Shown here: positions 60,566-64,000 of the stretch, piece after piece
Layout: each line of letters begins with the position of its first letter
Numbering within the stretch: position 1 is the first letter of the stretch
Notes under the pieces: generated by a model
What the model was told of the DNA's origin: nothing
The model's input: only the letters and a program-made list of their open reading frames with translations
Database searches by the model: none
Position numbers and translations under genes: made by a program
From: Chryseolinea sp. H1M3-3
GTDB taxonomy: Bacteria > Bacteroidota > Bacteroidia > Cytophagales > Cyclobacteriaceae
Assembly: GCF_029360725.1 (NCBI RefSeq)
Contig: NZ_JARKMY010000002.1
Span: 434,001 to 498,000 of the forward strand
Direction: 5' to 3'
Length of the DNA stretch: 64,000 bases

Positions 60566-62968
60566 ATGAGCGACTACAGCATACCTTTTAGTAATTTGAC
60601 AATGGCCAACCTGGCCCAAGTCGGTGGGAAAAACGCTTCGTTAGGCGAAATGATCCAAAACTTAACGCAGCTGGGCGTGCAGGTTCCTGATGGATACGCT
60701 ATTACCGTGAAAGCTTACACGGAATTTTTAGAGTTCAACAAAATTGATGAGCCATTACAGAAGACTTTGGATGAACTGGATCGCAAAAATCTATCTAATC
60801 TGGCAGACATTGCGCAACGTTGTCGGGATTTGATCAAAAGGTCCGACTTCCCAGATCACGTTAAGGAAGCAATTGCCAAAGCACATGAAGCGTTGATACA
60901 AAAGACCGGTCAGCAAAACTTGTCTTTTGCAGTTCGAAGCAGTGCAACCGCAGAAGATTCGCCGACAGCAAGTTTTGCAGGTCAGCATGAATCATTTCTC
61001 AATATCCATGGTGTTGACCAGGTACTTGAATCTGTTCGTTCTTGTTATGCATCTGTGTTTAATGATCGTGCTATTAAATACCGAATGGACAATAATTTCG
61101 CTGACATGCAAGTTGGGTTATCCGTGGGTGTGCAAATTATGGTACGCTCGGATCGAGGTAGCGCAGGCGTTGCGTTTACAATTGAGCCGGAAAATGGCAA
61201 CGAAAATTTGATCTATATCACGGGTGCCTGGGGCCTCGGCGAAAGTGTTGTGCAAGGCGCCGTGAATACGGATGAATTTTATGTCTTTAAACCAGCGCTG
61301 GCCGCTGGCAAAGAGGGATTGATCTTCAGGCAGCTGGGAAGCAAGCAGCAGATGCTTATTTATGGGAACGCTAGCAACGGTAAAAGCACGGTTTGGGAAG
61401 AAACAACGCCTTCGCAACGGGATCAGTATGTGCTGACAGATGTTGAAGTGAATAAGGTCGGCTCTTGGTGTGCCGAAATCGAAAAGCATTATGGTTTGCC
61501 CATGGACATTGAGTGGGCGAAGGATGGAATTACGCACCAGCTTTATATTGTCCAGGCGCGTCCGGAGACTGTTCATGGAAGGCAGAAGAAATTGTCTGTA
61601 AAAGAATATTCTTTAGAAACGACAGCGCTCCCGATTCTTTCCGGAAAAGCTGTGGGCAGCAGCATAGTTTCCGGAAAAGTACGGATAGTAAAGTCACTCG
61701 CCGATGGCAATAAAGTAGAACATGGCGATATCATCGTTGCAGACATCACCAATCCCGATTGGAACGCACTTTTGAAGCGGGCAATCTGCATTGTTACAAA
61801 TAAGGGCGGACGAACAAGTCATGCTTCCATTATTGCAAGGGAATTAGGCATTTCTGCTGTCGTCGGAACGATGAATGCCACGGAAATTCTTAACGATGGC
61901 CAGGTCGTTACCGTATCGTGTGCCAGTGGTGATGTTGGCGTCGTCTACAACGGTAAGTTAGAATGGCAGGAAAAGGAAACGCCTGTTCGCATTTTGGCGG
62001 ATATTCATACCAAGCCCATGTTTATTCTTTCTGATCCGCAAAAAGCATTGTATTTGGCAACGTATCCTAATGATGGTGTTGGTCTTTTAAGAATGGAATT
62101 TACCATTAGCAATAGTTTGCAGATCCACCCTATGGCGTTGGTAAAATTTGATTCGTTGCCCAATACAACAGAGAAAAAACAAATTGAAGCGTTAACACGC
62201 CACTACAAGGACAAAAAACAATTTTTCATAGACAAACTTGCGGAGTCCATAGGCCTGGTGGCGGCGGCATTTTATCCGAAACAAGTGATTGTGCGCATGA
62301 GTGATTTCAAAACAAATGAGTATGCTAAATTGTTGGGTGGAAAAATGTTTGAACCCCACGAAGAAAATCCAATGTTAGGGTTTAGGGGCGCAAGCCGTTA
62401 TTATAACGAACGGTATCGCGAAGGTTTTGGATTAGAATGCGCTGCCATTCGAAAAGTGAGAGAGGACATGCTGTTGACAAATGTGAAAGTTATGATTCCA
62501 TTCTGTCGCACACTAGAGGAGGGGAGAAAGGTTATAGAAGTTATGAAATCCTTTGGCCTGCAACGCGACAAAGATGGACTTGAAATATATGTCATGGCTG
62601 AAATCCCAAGCAACATTTTACTTGCAAAGCAATTTGCGGAATTATTTGATGGTTTTTCAATAGGCTCAAACGACCTTACACAGCTAACGTTGGGGCTGGA
62701 TCGTGACTCAGAAATTGTAAGCGATATTTTCGATGAAAACAATGATGCAGTGAAATTTCAGATCAGGCACTTAATTGACCGTGCGCATGAACAAGGTGTC
62801 AAAGTTGGATTGTGTGGTCAGGCACCGAGTGACTACCCTGAATTTGCTGCCTTTCTTGTTCAGCATGGGATTGACTCCATCTCTTTCAACCCAGACGCAA
62901 TTATCAAAGGCATCGAGAACATCGCCGCAGCAGAAATAATGGTTCAACACACAGTTGACATACCATAA
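60566..62968 (+). CDS. ppsA: Phosphoenolpyruvate synthase
   Basis: The 800-residue enzyme starts MSDYSIPFSNLTMANLAQVGG; a frame from 60536 would begin inside the -7 box and is excluded. The ATP-grasp domain (about 1-340; VRSSATAEDSPTASFAGQ) is followed by the swivelling domain with the catalytic His in NKGGRTSHASIIARELG (about residue 417) and the PEP-binding barrel with GSNDLTQLTLGLDRD and the Cys in GLCGQAPSD. It converts pyruvate and ATP to PEP, AMP and phosphate. A dyad at the 55-bp spacing places gluconeogenic flow under the same control as the cbb3 oxidase. Confidence 0.94.
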   Translation: MSDYSIPFSNLTMANLAQVGGKNASLGEMIQNLTQLGVQVPDGYAITVKAYTEFLEFNKIDEPLQKTLDELDRKNLSNLADIAQRCRDLIKRSDFPDHVKEAIAKAHEALIQKTGQQNLSFAVRSSATAEDSPTASFAGQHESFLNIHGVDQVLESVRSCYASVFNDRAIKYRMDNNFADMQVGLSVGVQIMVRSDRGSAGVAFTIEPENGNENLIYITGAWGLGESVVQGAVNTDEFYVFKPALAAGKEGLIFRQLGSKQQMLIYGNASNGKSTVWEETTPSQRDQYVLTDVEVNKVGSWCAEIEKHYGLPMDIEWAKDGITHQLYIVQARPETVHGRQKKLSVKEYSLETTALPILSGKAVGSSIVSGKVRIVKSLADGNKVEHGDIIVADITNPDWNALLKRAICIVTNKGGRTSHASIIARELGISAVVGTMNATEILNDGQVVTVSCASGDVGVVYNGKLEWQEKETPVRILADIHTKPMFILSDPQKALYLATYPNDGVGLLRMEFTISNSLQIHPMALVKFDSLPNTTEKKQIEALTRHYKDKKQFFIDKLAESIGLVAAAFYPKQVIVRMSDFKTNEYAKLLGGKMFEPHEENPMLGFRGASRYYNERYREGFGLECAAIRKVREDMLLTNVKVMIPFCRTLEEGRKVIEVMKSFGLQRDKDGLEIYVMAEIPSNILLAKQFAELFDGFSIGSNDLTQLTLGLDRDSEIVSDIFDENNDAVKFQIRHLIDRAHEQGVKVGLCGQAPSDYPEFAAFLVQHGIDSISFNPDAIIKGIENIAAAEIMVQHTVDIP

Positions 62969-63026
62969 GTTAACTAACTGCAAATACCTTTAACATCTAA
63001 AACTTCAACACCTCAACACTTCACAT

Positions 63027-63440
63027 ATGAATACCGATAATCGCGAATTCTTCGAGCAACTTGGAAACTTATTTTATTCTCTGGCCTTAGACCGTTCAAT
63101 AGATCCAATTGAATATTCCGAATTAAAAATGCTGATAAGCAAAGACTGGATGTCTCAACCTCAGGACTCCGATATGCCCATCCCCGAAAATGTTCACCTC
63201 ATGTTTGTGGAAATGGATGCTTTACAGACAACAAATGTTTCGTCAGCCGATGCATACAATAGCTTCGCACGATATTATGCTACACATCCGGAAGCATTTA
63301 CACAAGAATTGGTGGAAAGAATTCAAGAAACAGCAACCTCAATCAATTCTTTTTTTCCTGCGCATAATCCTTATAGGAAAAATCACCTGGGTGATTTGCT
63401 TATATTGCTTCGGAACAAGACCAATATCCCCAATTATTAG
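63027..63440 (+). CDS. Uncharacterised acidic helical protein of 137 residues
   Basis: I do not recognise this protein. It is acidic, helical and has no signal peptide or membrane segment; the N-terminal part FFEQLGNLFYSLALDRSID followed by EYSELKMLI recalls TerB-like or EF-hand-like helical folds only faintly. It follows ppsA by 58 bases and precedes the AI-2E family gene by 30 bases on the same strand, so co-transcription is likely. Confidence 0.7.
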   Translation: MNTDNREFFEQLGNLFYSLALDRSIDPIEYSELKMLISKDWMSQPQDSDMPIPENVHLMFVEMDALQTTNVSSADAYNSFARYYATHPEAFTQELVERIQETATSINSFFPAHNPYRKNHLGDLLILLRNKTNIPNY

Positions 63441-63470
63441 GCGCCATAGCTCCATACTTATAATACACAG

Positions 63471-64000
63471 ATGAGGATTCAAACGATAGTGCCAGGTCCT
63501 GATACTTCTATTTTGCGTATACTTCAATATATCGTTTTCGGATCAATCATTTTGTATTTTGGAAAAGATGTCTTCATCCCTATTAGCTTTGCTTTACTGA
63601 TAAGTTTTGTTTTACATCCGGTTTGTGCGTGGATGGAGAAAAAAGGAATAGGAAGACTGACTGCTATTTTAATAGCGCTAAGTTTGTTGATAATCGCAGG
63701 TCTCCTTCTCGTTGCATTATTGATTTATCAGTTCGCTAGTTTCCTAAACGAACTACCTGCTCTTCAGGAAAAACTTTCAAAGTCTATAGAAGATCTGAGC
63801 GTAATGCTCGTAAATGTTTTTGGAATTTCCCTCGAACGCCAAAGAGAATGGGTCGCAAAATTAACTAATCAATCCGGCTCGGGCATTCTTTCTATAATTC
63901 GAAATGCGATTGCCACTTCCGCATTTTCAGCAGTACTGTTAGTAATCATTCCGGTCTATTCAGCGCTGATCCTATATTATAGACAGCACTGGATGAAGAT
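63471..64000 (+). CDS. AI-2E family transporter (PerM/YdiK-like), 5' part
   Basis: From ATG 63471 the frame stays open to the end of the window, giving the first 176 residues. Two or three membrane helices at the start (IVFGSIILYFGKDVFIPISF, LTAILIALSLLIIAGLLLVA) and an amphipathic periplasmic stretch match the N-terminal half of the AI-2E transporter family. Members are linked to export of small molecules or sodium/proton exchange; the substrate is unknown. The 3' end is outside the window. Confidence 0.82.
   Translation, partial: MRIQTIVPGPDTSILRILQYIVFGSIILYFGKDVFIPISFALLISFVLHPVCAWMEKKGIGRLTAILIALSLLIIAGLLLVALLIYQFASFLNELPALQEKLSKSIEDLSVMLVNVFGISLERQREWVAKLTNQSGSGILSIIRNAIATSAFSAVLLVIIPVYSALILYYRQHWMK

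Noticed and set aside
1-64000. CRISPR arrays, tRNA or rRNA genes, prophage or complete insertion sequences
   Set aside because: I saw no regularly spaced repeats, no RNA gene signatures and no transposase or integrase among the proteins.

Overview
The window is a chromosomal segment of a Bacteroidota bacterium, most likely from the Cytophagales side. This rests on promoters with the phylum-specific -7 element TAnnTTTG, weak or absent Shine-Dalgarno sequences, a Sec/lipoprotein-type (clade II) NosZ, a fused CcoN-CcoO oxidase subunit and DUF3570/DUF4266 proteins. I cannot name a genus. I see no rRNA, tRNA, CRISPR array, phage or transposase gene.

Most of the window reads as one functional island for life at low oxygen and with nitrogen oxides. 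In order: the 5' part of a Gfo/Idh/MocA oxidoreductase (1-596); a 1-kb gene-free stretch; Hsp20, a quinone-reductase-like enzyme and a UspA protein (1.6-3.5 kb); a FixL-like PAS histidine kinase with a response regulator fused to a CRP/FNR protein (3.6-5.9 kb); a cbb3 oxidase operon ccoNO-ccoQ-ccoP-ccoG-ccoH-safE (11.9-5.9 kb, minus); a second PAS kinase; ric/scdA, a B12-dependent ribonucleotide reductase and a CRP/FNR regulator (13.5-16.7 kb); a DGC-like protein, an uncharacterised 606-residue Cys-rich protein, the quinol NO reductase, a group III truncated globin and a fasciclin lipoprotein (16.7-22.6 kb, minus); a nos operon (29.0-22.7 kb, minus); and a long minus-strand run UspA-ccoI-CoA hydrolase-ccoS-two membrane proteins-hemN (37.8-29.3 kb).

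From 38 to 64 kb follow a beta-CASP metallo-hydrolase, a thioredoxin-ApbE-DUF4266-DUF3570 cluster, more UspA proteins, an Mla-type lipid transporter, two VIT-type proteins, a phosphoribosyltransferase beside a frameshifted CDP-alcohol phosphatidyltransferase, an MFS transporter, a flavodoxin-like protein, a CzcA-type RND efflux system, PEP synthase, and the 5' part of an AI-2E family transporter.

The strongest observation is regulatory. Twenty copies of an FNR/CRP-like dyad, TGAY-N4-RTCA, lie in promoter regions. For 15 promoters a TAnnTTTG-like -7 box can be placed at one of two fixed distances from the dyad centre. The distance is 32-33 bp (dyad near -40) for ric, norB, the 606-residue protein, the DGC-like protein and fasciclin. 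It is 55 bp (dyad near -62) for the UspA genes, ccoN, ppsA and others. nos and the flavodoxin gene have both, through tandem dyads 22-23 bp apart. This ties together genes of unknown function and known denitrification and cbb3 genes. The two regulators in the window with CRP-type recognition helices, one of them fused to a receiver domain and paired with a FixL-like kinase, are the obvious candidates to read it.
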